DNA from: Bacillus marinisedimentorum
Lineage (GTDB): Bacteria > Bacillota > Bacilli > Bacillales > Bacillaceae_O
Assembly (NCBI RefSeq): GCF_001644195.2
Contig: NZ_LWBL02000037.1
Span: 1-39,609, forward strand
Reading direction: 5' to 3'
DNA: 39,609 bases
The position numbers were made by a program, and so were the translations under genes. This document shows positions 17,372-24,682 of this stretch, one piece after another (the stretch's first letter is position 1; every line of letters starts with the position of its first letter). The notes beneath the pieces were generated by a model. The model made no database searches and was not told the DNA's origin. It saw only the letters and a program-made list of their open reading frames with translations.

Positions 17372-17848
17372 ATGCCAGCCCAAATATTGATTAATATTGT
17401 TGTTGCGTTTATCTGGATGTTTTTGAATGAATCCTATTCGTTCGTTGATTTTTTTCTTGGTTTTCTAATCGGGATTTTCCTGCTCTATATGCTGCGGCGG
17501 TTTATTCCTGATGCGTTTTATATGGAGCGGGTAGTGGCTGCAATAAAACTGGTGCTCCTGTTTATAAAAGAGCTGCTGTATGCGAACTGGGATATCGTTA
17601 AGATCGTGTACCGCCCGAAACTCGATGTGGAACCAGGCATATTCGCCCTGCCGACGACACTTAAAAGCAACTGGGAAATTACGCTGCTTGCCAACTTGAT
17701 CACGCTGACCCCGGGGACACTTTCGGTTTTTGTATCAAATGACAACAGCAAACTGTACATTCACGCGATGGACCTTCCCGATGTGGAAGAAGGCATTAAT
17801 TCAATTAAAAATACGTTTGAAAAAGCGATTCGGGAGGTGACGCGATAA
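17372..17848 (+). CDS. mrpE: Mrp/Mnh antiporter subunit E
   Basis: A 158-residue subunit without a complex I counterpart. Two N-terminal membrane helices are followed by the conserved block KSNWEITLLANLITLTPGTLSVFVS and a cytoplasmic C-terminal domain. In B. subtilis MrpE is important for assembly or activity of the complex rather than for ion transfer itself. The ATG at 17372 has aaaggag 8 bases upstream, overlapping the mrpD stop region. Its stop shares one base with the mrpF start (TAATG). Confidence 0.95.
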   Translation: MPAQILINIVVAFIWMFLNESYSFVDFFLGFLIGIFLLYMLRRFIPDAFYMERVVAAIKLVLLFIKELLYANWDIVKIVYRPKLDVEPGIFALPTTLKSNWEITLLANLITLTPGTLSVFVSNDNSKLYIHAMDLPDVEEGINSIKNTFEKAIREVTR

Positions 17849-18138
17849 TGCACGGCCTTCTTGAAACCGTGACTGTCATCTGCATGGTGGTTACAGCCGT
17901 ATCCATTGTCATGCTCCTCTACCGTGCCATCAAGGGGCCCACAAATCCGGATAGGGCTGTGGCGCTTGATACGATCGGAGTCAATCTTATTGCGATGACC
18001 GGACTTTTGGCCATATACATTGTGACGATAGAGTTCAACGATGTCATTCTGTTGCTTGGTATCCTCACTTTCATCGGTACGGTCGCGATCGCAAAATTTT
18101 TGGAAAAGGGTGTTATCATTGATCGAAGTCGTAATTAG
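17848..18138 (+). CDS. mrpF: Mrp/Mnh antiporter subunit F
   Basis: A 96-residue three-helix subunit with the family block GPTNPDRAVALDTIGVNLIA. MrpF is implicated in sodium and cholate efflux in B. subtilis. The start ATG overlaps the mrpE stop by one base, with ggaggtga upstream. Its end overlaps the start of mrpG by about 20 bp. Confidence 0.95.
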   Translation: MHGLLETVTVICMVVTAVSIVMLLYRAIKGPTNPDRAVALDTIGVNLIAMTGLLAIYIVTIEFNDVILLLGILTFIGTVAIAKFLEKGVIIDRSRN

Positions 18139-18484
18139 CATTCTCCTCATCATCGGCACCTTTTTTATTTTCTCCGGATCACTCGGTATCCTGCGTTTTC
18201 CGGATGTGTATACCAGGCTTCATGCAGCGACCAAGAGTGCAACACTGGGTGTCAGCGGCGTGCTTATCGCTGCCTTCCTGTTTTTCATTTTTGAAGAGGG
18301 CATTGTGAGCGGAAAACTCATTCTTGGAATTATATTTGTCCTTCTGACTGCACCGGTCGGCGGCCACATGATTTCAAGGGCTGCGTACCGAACCGGTGTC
18401 GAGTTATGGCAAAAAAGCGGACATGACGAGCTGGTTGCTGAAATAGAAAAAGAAATAGAAAGAAATGATATGAAAAAAGAGTAA
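18119..18484 (+). CDS. mrpG: Mrp/Mnh antiporter subunit G
   Basis: A 121-residue three-helix subunit. The hallmark GILRFPDVYTRLHAATKSATLGV is complete. The start is most likely TTG at 18119 (site aaaaggg, 8 bases upstream), giving about the length of B. subtilis MrpG; a GTG at 18110 in frame is the alternative. The frame opens further back to 18041, but that part lies inside mrpF. The last 30 residues are charged (EIEKEIERNDMKKE) and cytoplasmic. Last gene of the operon, followed by a terminator. Confidence 0.92.
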   Translation: MIEVVISILLIIGTFFIFSGSLGILRFPDVYTRLHAATKSATLGVSGVLIAAFLFFIFEEGIVSGKLILGIIFVLLTAPVGGHMISRAAYRTGVELWQKSGHDELVAEIEKEIERNDMKKE

Positions 18485-18570
18485 GTTTTTCGGATGCAAA
18501 TCAATCACTTAGAAATCACAACAGCCTTCGCAGCTTTAATCACACAAATTTTACACTATATTGCAAATTA

Positions 18571-18602
18571 AAAGGAGCTTGAAAAACCAAGCTCCTTTTA
18601 TT
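18571..18602. terminator. Terminator after mrp operon
   Basis: Stem aaaggagcttg/caagctccttt with a 6-7 nt loop and A/T tracts on both sides. It serves the mrp operon (plus) and could also serve psd (minus), which converges about 110 bases away. Confidence 0.85.
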
Positions 18603-18708
18603 ATTTATAAATTTGCCGTTATTCAACAATCGCACCTTTTAAAGGGATAGATGTTTCTGTGAAAATGAAAACAGCCTATTCTGAATCCTGCCCGGATGCT
18701 GAATACTT

Positions 18709-19497
18709 TCAGATAAGGAAGCCGATAGTTTGTCCTGCTTTCACTTCTTTCACTTCTTGCACTTCTTCTCCTGCAGCCGGTTTGAACACCCCCGGCTCAA
18801 ACAGGAGGACAACCGTGGAGCCAAAGCTGAATAAAGCAAGTTCTTGCCCTTTGCCGATGTAACCATCCTGCTTAGCGGTTTGGATTGTGTTAATGTTCAT
18901 TGCCCCGACTTTGACAACAGCTGCCTTTTTCTCCTGTTCTGTTTCGATTTCCGTAACAAGGCGATAATTTTTAGAAAGTGGATACTTACCGTATTTAAGC
19001 CCCAGCCTGTTGACAGGGTAAGATTTATCGCCAAGCTCAAACTGTTTCCTGATAGTACCAGAAACAGGGGAATGGATCCGATGGTAGTGAGACGGGCTTA
19101 AATAAATGATAAGATAATATCCGCCTTTATATCCGGCCGCATTTTCTTCACTTCCGAGCATCTCTGCTATCGAGTAATCGAGCCCCTTCACGGTGAAAAC
19201 CGCCTCAGGACCGATCTCTCCCTGTTCTTCCAGAATGCCGTCGACCGGGCAGGCTGCAGCCGACGGATCCGGATCGGTCATACGCAGCCCCGGCTTGAGT
19301 TTTCTCGTAAAAAGTTCGTGAAGGGTCTGGTACTCCCCAACGGAATACTCCATTTCATCCGTATTGATCCGATAGGTGCGGACGAAAGACGGAACAAACG
19401 GCTTGCTGAGCTTTGATTCTGCAAAAGCCTTGATGGCAAGGGCCAAAAAGCGGCGATTGGTCAATTCAATTAAAGTTCGGTATATGGTTTTTTTCAC
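18709..19497 (-). CDS. psd: Phosphatidylserine decarboxylase proenzyme
   Basis: A 262-residue enzyme that decarboxylates phosphatidylserine to phosphatidylethanolamine at the membrane. The self-cleavage site FGSTVV (about residues 226-231) is present; the Ser of the Gly-Ser bond becomes the pyruvoyl group. The catalytic His region SPSHYHRIHSPVSG and the Asp in CPVDGIL are also visible. Start GTG at 19497 with gggggag 6-7 bases upstream. It is divergent from pssA, whose product supplies its substrate; in B. subtilis pssA and psd are neighbours in one operon, so the divergent arrangement is a local difference. Confidence 0.95.
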   Translation of the reverse strand: MKKTIYRTLIELTNRRFLALAIKAFAESKLSKPFVPSFVRTYRINTDEMEYSVGEYQTLHELFTRKLKPGLRMTDPDPSAAACPVDGILEEQGEIGPEAVFTVKGLDYSIAEMLGSEENAAGYKGGYYLIIYLSPSHYHRIHSPVSGTIRKQFELGDKSYPVNRLGLKYGKYPLSKNYRLVTEIETEQEKKAAVVKVGAMNINTIQTAKQDGYIGKGQELALFSFGSTVVLLFEPGVFKPAAGEEVQEVKEVKAGQTIGFLI

Positions 19498-19605
19498 AAA
19501 TAGTCTCCCCCAGCCAAAATACTTCTTTACCTTTGGTCATATAATGAATAAAATAAGTGTAATGAAATAGTTTACATGAATCAACACATAAGGAGTGTTT
19601 TTATC

Positions 19606-20145
19606 ATGTTTTTACAGGAAAGACTTGACCATACATTTAAAAGGCTGAAGGCACAGACGGCTAATGCCCTTACGCTGATTAATCTTTCACTCGGGGGATT
19701 CGCTGTCATCTTCATTCTTAACGATACGCTGCATATGAGCCTGATTTTCATTTTTTTGGCAGCACTGTCCGATAGATATGACGGAATGACGGCCCGCAGG
19801 CTTAATATCGTTTCCGATCTTGGAAAACAGCTTGATTCCATGGCGGATCTCGTTTCATTCGGAATTGCCCCTGCTTTCTTACTATACCAGGCTGTGCTGA
19901 ATGACTTCGGCGCACCGGGCGCTTTCTTTACGGTCTTATATATCGCAATGGGTGCGCTCAGGCTAGCGAAATTCAACCTGCAGGAAAATACCGGATACTT
20001 TTCAGGCCTGCCGATCCCGGCAGCCGGCATATTGATCACCATTTCTTATCTGCTTATCAATGTCTTGCCCGGGTTTGTTTTCATGTTCCTCATTCTTGTC
20101 CTCGCCCTCCTGATGGTCAGCCCATTCAAGCTGAAAAAGATTTAA
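19606..20145 (+). CDS. pssA: CDP-diacylglycerol-serine O-phosphatidyltransferase
   Basis: A 179-residue integral membrane enzyme joining CDP-diacylglycerol and serine. The complete CDP-alcohol phosphotransferase motif DRYDGMTARRLNIVSDLGKQ, then LDSMAD, is present at about residues 47-74, with all four Asp in place. Several hydrophobic helices follow. The ATG at 19606 has aaggag 10 bases upstream; the longer frame from 19576 adds residues not typical of the family. A possible -10 (tataat, 19540-19545) lies in the 108-bp gap to psd. Confidence 0.93.
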   Translation: MFLQERLDHTFKRLKAQTANALTLINLSLGGFAVIFILNDTLHMSLIFIFLAALSDRYDGMTARRLNIVSDLGKQLDSMADLVSFGIAPAFLLYQAVLNDFGAPGAFFTVLYIAMGALRLAKFNLQENTGYFSGLPIPAAGILITISYLLINVLPGFVFMFLILVLALLMVSPFKLKKI

Positions 20146-20146
20146 A

Positions 20147-20174
20147 GCTTTCCTGATGGAAAGCTTTTTGTTTT
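20147..20174 (+). terminator. Terminator after pssA
   Basis: Stem gctttcc/ggaaagc with loop tgat, followed by tttttgtttt, two bases after the pssA stop. Confidence 0.88.
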
Positions 20175-20181
20175 GGCTGGA

Positions 20182-20210
20182 TTGACATTCAGTATCGGGT
20201 ACCATACTCT
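20182..20210 (+). promoter_or_regulatory. Possible promoter for the acyl-CoA dehydrogenase gene
   Basis: A perfect -35 TTGACA (20182-20187) is followed, 17 bases later, by TACTCT (20205-20210), a weak -10. The coding start is about 40 bases downstream. Confidence 0.45.
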
Positions 20211-20250
20211 TAATGTAAGAATATTCTAATTTTTACCGGAGGGATGGAAA

Positions 20251-21921
20251 GTGAACTTTTACCGTGATGATCGGCATTTGCAAGCAACTCTAAAAAGGCA
20301 TCTTGATCCTGACTTTTACAGCTGGGCAGATAAGGAACTTGAAGAGTTCGGCAGCCTGTGTGCCGGGGAAATTGATCAGCGCGCAGTACATACCGACAGG
20401 GAAGGCCAGCCGAAATTGATCAAATATGACCGGATGGGGAACGACATATCCCATGTGTGGGTGAACGACGGGTACAGGGAAACAGTGCGGCAAACGTACA
20501 ACCGTGGCATTGTCGGATTTGTACATAAACCTATTCCTCAGCTTGGCAGAAAAGGGAATTATATTTACTCCTATGCTCAGGGATACTTGCTTTCCATGGC
20601 AGAACCCGGCTTTTACTGCCCGGTTACGCTGTCAATGGCTACCGCTTATTTAATCGATCGTTATGCCGATCAGCCCTTGAAGAACCGTTTCCTTCCCCAT
20701 GTCCTGTCAACCGGTGAAACAGAACTTTATGAGGGGGCTACATTCTTGACCGAACGGCAGGGAGGCTCAGACGTCGGAGCAAACGATACAAAAGCGGTGA
20801 AAGATGGGAACCATTACCGGCTGTACGGCGAAAAGTACTTCGCCTCAAATGCCGGCATGTGCGGTGTAGCTGCCGTCCTGGCCCGTATGGAAGATGCACC
20901 CGGCGGCACAAAAGGCCTCAGTTTATTTCTGGTCCCATGGAAAAACGAAGATGGAGCGAACAACGCCCTGTCGATCCGCCGCCTGAAAGATAAGCTTGGT
21001 GTCAGGGCTGTTCCGTCAGCTGAAGTCGTGTTCGATGGTGCAGAGGCTTATCTTATCGGTGAGGCCGACCGCGGCTTTTACTATATGATGGAAGCACTGA
21101 ACCTGTCGCGTGTAAGCAATGCTGTCGCTTCGCTCGGCATAATGAGGCGGGCGTTCATCGAAGCCCGGCAATATGCGTTCGAGCGTGAAGCATTCGGAAG
21201 CAAACTTGCCGGTTATCCGATGGTTAAGCAAACACTCGTCGAGCTGACTGCCCGCCAGGAAGTGCAGACGAGTGCCGTATTCAATTTGATTTCTCTGTTC
21301 GACAGGGTGATGACAAGGCCGGATGAAGTTTCACCTGACGATAAGGCGCTGAACCGCCTGCTGATTGCCTTAACGAAAAAGAGGACGGCTGAAGAAGCGA
21401 TTTCATTCTCGCATGAAGCGATTGAATTGCACGGCGGCAATGGATTTATCGAAGATTTTGTCACTCCGCGGCTCCTGAGGGATGCCCAGGTGCTTACCGT
21501 CTGGGAAGGGACAGCGAATATACTTGGGCTTGAAGTGCTGAGGCTCATTAAAAAGTATGCGGTCCACCGCACTTTTGCAAATCAAATGGAACAGGAGCTG
21601 GTCGGCCTTCCCCGCACTCTTGAGAAAGAAACAGCTCTTGTAAATACACAGCTTGAAAAGCTCCGCAAGGCCGTCTCCGCGCTTTCCAGCCAGCCGGAAG
21701 ATGTGCAGACATACCATTCAAAGCGAATCGCCGATTTGATGACCGACATTTATTATGCGGTGACAGCTTTGAAGGATGCAGCTGTGATGGGAAGCAGACA
21801 GGAAATCATTGCAAAGGTCTTAATCGGTTCCTTATGGACGGAAGATATCATTGACAGCAGCCTGCTGCCGCTCCGGCACTTTGATGATATTATAAACTCC
21901 CCCGCTGCCGAAACGGTCTAA
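20251..21921 (+). CDS. AidB-like acyl-CoA dehydrogenase family protein
   Basis: A 556-residue flavoprotein. The block FLTERQGGSDVGAND (about residues 166-180) is the FAD and substrate-loop motif of the AidB-type branch, and the C-terminal part has IELHGGNGFIEDF and LTVWEGTANI, typical of acyl-CoA dehydrogenases. The C-terminal helical extension of about 120 residues also fits the AidB-like subgroup (E. coli AidB binds DNA and belongs to the alkylation response). Whether this protein oxidises an acyl-CoA or acts as in the Ada response cannot be told from sequence. Start GTG at 20251 with ggagggatgg just upstream. It appears monocistronic. Confidence 0.85.
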   Translation: MNFYRDDRHLQATLKRHLDPDFYSWADKELEEFGSLCAGEIDQRAVHTDREGQPKLIKYDRMGNDISHVWVNDGYRETVRQTYNRGIVGFVHKPIPQLGRKGNYIYSYAQGYLLSMAEPGFYCPVTLSMATAYLIDRYADQPLKNRFLPHVLSTGETELYEGATFLTERQGGSDVGANDTKAVKDGNHYRLYGEKYFASNAGMCGVAAVLARMEDAPGGTKGLSLFLVPWKNEDGANNALSIRRLKDKLGVRAVPSAEVVFDGAEAYLIGEADRGFYYMMEALNLSRVSNAVASLGIMRRAFIEARQYAFEREAFGSKLAGYPMVKQTLVELTARQEVQTSAVFNLISLFDRVMTRPDEVSPDDKALNRLLIALTKKRTAEEAISFSHEAIELHGGNGFIEDFVTPRLLRDAQVLTVWEGTANILGLEVLRLIKKYAVHRTFANQMEQELVGLPRTLEKETALVNTQLEKLRKAVSALSSQPEDVQTYHSKRIADLMTDIYYAVTALKDAAVMGSRQEIIAKVLIGSLWTEDIIDSSLLPLRHFDDIINSPAAETV

Positions 21922-21940
21922 ACTCTACTACAATAAAGAA

Positions 21941-22170
21941 AAATCGCCGATGGCGAGCCTTTAGGCGAAGACAGAGGCGTAGTTGCCCTTATCTATAATC
22001 TTAAAATTGGCCACTGCGTGGAAATACTCCCTTGCTGACAATTTATACTTTCCTATATGGGAACAAATGCGCAAGGCGCCCGCTTATGACGATAGCCGCT
22101 GGCGCCTGGAGCTGGAAGATTCTCTTCTCGCTTTTAATCCATAACGCTTACATTTTATAATTCCTTAACA
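21941..22170. repeat. Dispersed intergenic repeat, most complete copy
   Basis: Begins 20 bases after the acyl-CoA dehydrogenase stop. It contains cgccgatggcg, the block gaagacagaggcg, tgcccttatctata and tcttaaaat, the core ttgctgacaatttatacttt, then an inverted pair aggcgcc/ggcgcct, and ends with cttctcgctttt and tccttaaca. Parts recur at 1-61 (right end), 6402-6436 (core) and 38577-38700 (left half). No open frame of note runs through it. I take it as a family of Bacillus intergenic repeats; the name is not known to me. Confidence 0.7.
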
Positions 22171-22175
22171 ATGAA

Positions 22176-22203
22176 TAAAGGCATCCGTAGCGGATGCCTT
22201 TAC
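22176..22203 (-). terminator. Terminator after the 63-residue membrane protein
   Basis: Stem aaaggcatccg/cggatgccttt with a 3-nt loop. In the minus direction it is followed by attcattg, with the T of the stem base forming a short U tract. It overlaps the stop codon of the small gene. Confidence 0.65.
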
Positions 22204-22391
22204 CTGTATTTGTCATAGTAGTAATATCCGCCTCCCGCAACGAGCAGCAACACCAGCAAAATAACAAAAAATGCATAACCTCTCCGGGCATGATGATAAG
22301 GCGGGTAAGGCGGAAGCCCGCAGTAAGCCTGGCAGCAGCAAGCATGAACAGGTTCCGGAAAAGGGAACCCGCCCGGTCCATATGGGTGCAT
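22200..22391 (-). CDS. Small Pro/Gly/Cys-rich single-pass membrane protein
   Basis: A 63-residue protein. The ATG at 22391 follows aaaggagg by 7 bases, a very strong site. Residues 1-37 are rich in Pro, Gly, His and Cys (PYGPGGFPFPEPVHACCC). Residues 40-54 form one membrane helix (AFFVILLVLLLVAGG), and the tail is YYYYDKYR. The composition recalls small spore-membrane or coat-associated proteins of Bacillus, but I do not recognise a family. It stands alone between a terminator and a WYL-like gene. Confidence 0.75.
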   Translation of the reverse strand: MHPYGPGGFPFPEPVHACCCQAYCGLPPYPPYHHARRGYAFFVILLVLLLVAGGGYYYYDKYR

Positions 22392-22469
22392 GGATGAACC
22401 TCCTTTGCCTGACCTTTTCTTGCCATAGCTTATGCAAAAATTTTCCCTGGTGTATGGACATTTGCCCTG

Positions 22470-22706
22470 TCACCGGGCCATCGTAATGCTCCTGTTTCCA
22501 GTTTTGCCGTTGTACGGGCGCCCTGACAGGATATTCTTCAATTTAAACGTGCGCACGGCGTGTTTGGACGTGCAATAGGCACGGCAATATGTCATATTCA
22601 ATTCCTTTACCAAAATGATGCGATGGCTGATTTCACCTTTTTCAGAAAGATAGATGATTTCAGCAGGCATGTGCTGTTCCCGGCATCTTTCCAAAACGTT
22701 CTCCAT
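22470..22706 (-). CDS. Small WYL-like protein
   Basis: A 78-residue protein whose core (PAEIIYLSEKGEISHRIILVKELN, then MTYCRAYCTSKHAVRTFKLKNILS) resembles short stand-alone WYL-domain proteins of Bacillus, which bind ligands or nucleic acid in larger regulators. The ATG at 22706 abuts aaagga. A TTG at 22694, preceded by ggag at 6 bases, is a plausible alternative start. A -10 (TATAAT on the minus strand, 22739-22744) with a LexA-like box immediately upstream suggests DNA-damage control. The function is unknown. Confidence 0.7.
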   Translation of the reverse strand: MENVLERCREQHMPAEIIYLSEKGEISHRIILVKELNMTYCRAYCTSKHAVRTFKLKNILSGRPYNGKTGNRSITMAR

Positions 22707-22738
22707 TCCTTTCAGCCCCTTTATTGTTCCTTACTTTC

Positions 22739-22744
22739 ATTATA
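22739..22744 (-). promoter_or_regulatory. -10 element for the WYL-like gene
   Basis: Minus-strand TATAAT, 33 bases before the ATG. The -35 is weak (gttaaa-like). The LexA-like box at 22747-22760 fills the spacer. Confidence 0.5.
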
Positions 22745-22746
22745 TA

Positions 22747-22760
22747 CGAACGAATGTTCT
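22747..22760. promoter_or_regulatory. LexA (DinR) box 1
   Basis: CGAACGAATGTTCT agrees with the Bacillus LexA consensus CGAACRNRYGTTYG at all but the last base. It lies between the -10 and -35 of the minus-strand promoter. Confidence 0.65.
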
Positions 22761-22775
22761 TTTAACACTTTTACC

Positions 22776-22789
22776 CGAACATATTTTCG
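22776..22789. promoter_or_regulatory. LexA-like box 2
   Basis: CGAACATATTTTCG, inside the larger palindrome acccgaacatattttcgggt. One half-site is perfect; the other has TTT for GTT. It is 29 bases from box 1, on the side of the plus-strand small gene. Confidence 0.45.
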
Positions 22790-22864
22790 GGTAAACTGAA
22801 TGAAACGGGGAACATTCAGGGGCCCCAGTCCAATCCATGACAATCGGAAAGGTGGCGACCGCTC

Positions 22865-23080
22865 GTGGTCAGATATCATATTTTATATACATGGAAACAG
22901 GCTGCACAGATCTATATTGCCGTTCTTGATTTCCATAAAGGAGCAATCGTTACATATTCGATTGATGACCTTGACACCGGAGAGCTTGAACCCGAATTGC
23001 AGCGTTACAGCCGTAAGCTGGCGGAAAAAATCAAGAGCGGCTATTGGGATTATACTCAGCTGGGCAGCAAGCGGCAATAA
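22865..23080 (+). CDS. Unknown 71-residue protein downstream of LexA-like boxes
   Basis: Start GTG at 22865 with aaaggtgg 9 bases upstream. The protein begins MVRYHILYTWKQAAQIYIAV and continues with an acidic region (DDLDTGELEPELQRYSRK); it has no membrane segment. No family is recognised. It is divergent from the WYL-like gene with two LexA-like boxes between them, so damage-inducible expression is possible. It converges on sigK. A longer frame from 22800 in another phase runs antisense into sigK and is not credible. Confidence 0.6.
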   Translation: MVRYHILYTWKQAAQIYIAVLDFHKGAIVTYSIDDLDTGELEPELQRYSRKLAEKIKSGYWDYTQLGSKRQ

Positions 23081-23110
23081 AATGCCTGGACACATTTGCC
23101 GAATAAGTAA

Positions 23111-23135
23111 AGCCCGGCTGATAAACCGGGGCGAT
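23111..23135 (-). terminator. Possible terminator after sigK
   Basis: On the minus strand, cccgg/ccggg with an 8-nt loop is followed by ctttacttatt, just past the sigK stop. The U tract is poor. Confidence 0.45.
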
Positions 23136-23143
23136 ACAGTACA

Positions 23144-23881
23144 TCAAGACAAATGGCGCTTCTTTTTAATCTCAGGTTTCTGGTCATACCGATGCTTATA
23201 AAACTCGTGGAATAGTTTCATCAAGGCCCTTTTTTCGATTCTCGAAACATAGCTTCGTGAGATCCCAAGCTCCCTGGCAATTTCCCGCTGCGTCTTCTCT
23301 TTCTTCAAATCAAGCCCAAACCGGCCGATGATCACTTCTTTTTCGCGGTCATCTAAAATATGGATGAAGTCGTAAATCTTCCGTAATTCCATGCTCAATT
23401 GGATCGTTTCAATCAAGTCTTCCGTGTCGGCTTTCAGCACATCGATCAGCGATATTTGGTTGCCTTCCTTATCCTGCCCGATCGGATCGTGAAGGGAAAT
23501 ATCCTTTTTTGTTTTTTTGAGGGCACGCAAATGCATCAATATTTCGTTTTCTATACAGCGGGCCGCATATGTCGCAAGTTTAGTGCCTTTTCCCTGTGAA
23601 TAACTTTCAATTGCTTTGATCAGCCCGATTGTCCCGATGGAAATCAGGTCTTCCTGGTCTTCTCCGGTATTTTCAAACTTTTTTACGATGTGCGCCACCA
23701 GGCGAAGATTATGTTCGATCAAGCGGTTCCGGGCTTCTTCATCTCCCTCGGCCATCAAGTTCAGGTATTTCTTTTCCTCCTGGTCTGATAAAGGCTGGGG
23801 AAATGCATTGTTTTTTACATATGATACGAGGAAGAACAGCTCCTTGAGAAAGTAGCTTACCGTTGCCAGAATACTGGACAA
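23144..23881 (-). CDS. sigK: RNA polymerase sigma-K factor precursor
   Basis: A 245-residue pro-sigma-K, the late mother-cell sigma factor controlling coat and cortex genes. The N-terminal pro-sequence (about 20 residues, KELFFLVS then [12 protein letters not shown]) carries the site processed by SpoIVFB. Region 2 ([51 protein letters not shown]) and region 4 ([36 protein letters not shown]) are complete. The best start is TTG at 23881 after ggaggtg; an in-frame GTG at 23896 lies before that site. The gene is continuous, so no skin-type excision is needed here. Confidence 0.96.
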   Translation of the reverse strand: MSSILATVSYFLKELFFLVSYVKNNAFPQPLSDQEEKKYLNLMAEGDEEARNRLIEHNLRLVAHIVKKFENTGEDQEDLISIGTIGLIKAIESYSQGKGTKLATYAARCIENEILMHLRALKKTKKDISLHDPIGQDKEGNQISLIDVLKADTEDLIETIQLSMELRKIYDFIHILDDREKEVIIGRFGLDLKKEKTQREIARELGISRSYVSRIEKRALMKLFHEFYKHRYDQKPEIKKKRHLS

Positions 23882-24113
23882 ACGTTTCACCTCCACCGAG
23901 ATAATTGCACATGTTACATAGCATATATATGTGCGTTTGCCCTGCTGTGTGTCTGTCCGATGGAGAAATGCGGAGAGCCCTTCCTCAGTATCGTATTCTT
24001 ATGCTGGTGCATCGGCGTTAGCCAAAAATTAAAAATGGCGGCTTTTTCGACTTGATATCCCTTTTCCAATACAATTTGCGAATTTTGCACCTTAAAAAAC
24101 AAAACTGTTCGTA
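23882..24113. other. Region upstream of sigK
   Basis: No gene is seen. On the minus strand the inverted pair gcacat...atgtgc flanks an AT-rich stretch (catatatatgctatgtaac) about 30 bases before sigK. It could contain the sporulation promoter, but no clear sigma-E or sigma-K elements with correct spacing were found. Confidence 0.35.
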
Positions 24114-24299
24114 TTACCGCGACCTTTCTTTTATGGCTTCATGGTACGATCCTTCTGTTTTTTCTTCGGCTTCATCAAATGAACCGGCAAGGTATGAATT
24201 GTTCATCAGCGAGTATGTTTCGGCGATACCATCAAGAACTTCTTCAGGCCATGCGTTAGGCTGCCGATATGGAGATGGTTCGAATTTTTTGTCTTTCAT
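24114..24299 (-). CDS. Unknown 61-residue acidic protein
   Basis: The ATG at 24299 follows caaggaggg by 6 bases, a strong site. The protein (MKDKKFEPSPYRQPNAWPEE, then acidic and polar to KERSR) has no membrane segment and no recognised domain. It lies 19 bases after the 39-codon ORF at 24319-24438, so the two probably form one transcript. Function unknown. Confidence 0.7.
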   Translation of the reverse strand: MKDKKFEPSPYRQPNAWPEEVLDGIAETYSLMNNSYLAGSFDEAEEKTEGSYHEAIKERSR

Positions 24300-24318
24300 G
24301 ATATCCCTCCTTGTACAT

Positions 24319-24438
24319 TCAGGTTGAAGGACGGTTAGGCCCCTCCGTTTTCTTATCTCCGTAACCTGCCTGGCGTTCTTCTGCTTGTTTAGGCTTTTTA
24401 GCTGATTTTTGCTGTTTGCCGAACATGTTTTTGTCCAC
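24319..24438 (-). CDS. Unknown 39-residue basic peptide
   Basis: Start GTG at 24438, with aaggagg about 8 bases upstream (24447-24453). The peptide is very basic in its first half (MFGKQQKSAKKPKQAEERQA) and ends GYGDKKTEGPNRPST. The composition (small, basic, hydrophilic, no cysteine) resembles minor small acid-soluble spore proteins, but no named family was matched. An internal ATG at 24426 is the alternative start. It lies just upstream of the 61-residue gene on the same strand. Confidence 0.6.
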   Translation of the reverse strand: MDKNMFGKQQKSAKKPKQAEERQAGYGDKKTEGPNRPST

Positions 24439-24470
24439 TTCCACAACCTCCTTCACATTTCGCCATTATT

Positions 24471-24682
24471 ATGGTTTGCAAATATTGTTTCATGCACGAA
24501 AATGTTTTCCAGAACCGCGCAGGAGGAAAGGGCGGCTGCTGGACGGTTGGCTCCTGCAGTGTTGTTGTAATTGGCGGCTGGAAATCTGTGCAAAACCTCC
24601 TGCCTCCTGGGTTTGAGCAGACTCTGCCGCTTTGCGGCCAAATGAAAGAGCACCCGCATCGCAGGTGCTCTTTCATTTTTTT
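24471..24682 (+). ncRNA. Possible structured transcript ending in a strong terminator
   Basis: On the plus strand, a small hairpin (tgccgctttgcggcc, about 24625-24639) is followed by an 11-bp stem (gaaagagcacc/ggtgctctttc, 24644-24674) and attttttt. No plus-strand gene with a ribosome site precedes it. It faces the yrzI array and overlaps the end of its third copy. The 5' end is unknown, and only the terminator itself is well supported. Confidence 0.35.
24644..24682 (+). terminator. Strong hairpin terminator (plus-strand U tract)
   Basis: Perfect 11-bp stem gaaagagcacc/ggtgctctttc with a 9-nt loop followed by attttttt on the plus strand. In the minus direction it follows the last yrzI copy by 6 bases but lacks a U tract. 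Confidence 0.75.

Noticed and set aside
22800-23201. 133-codon plus-strand frame
   Set aside because: It has no ribosome site, overlaps the better-supported 71-codon gene in another phase and continues antisense into sigK.
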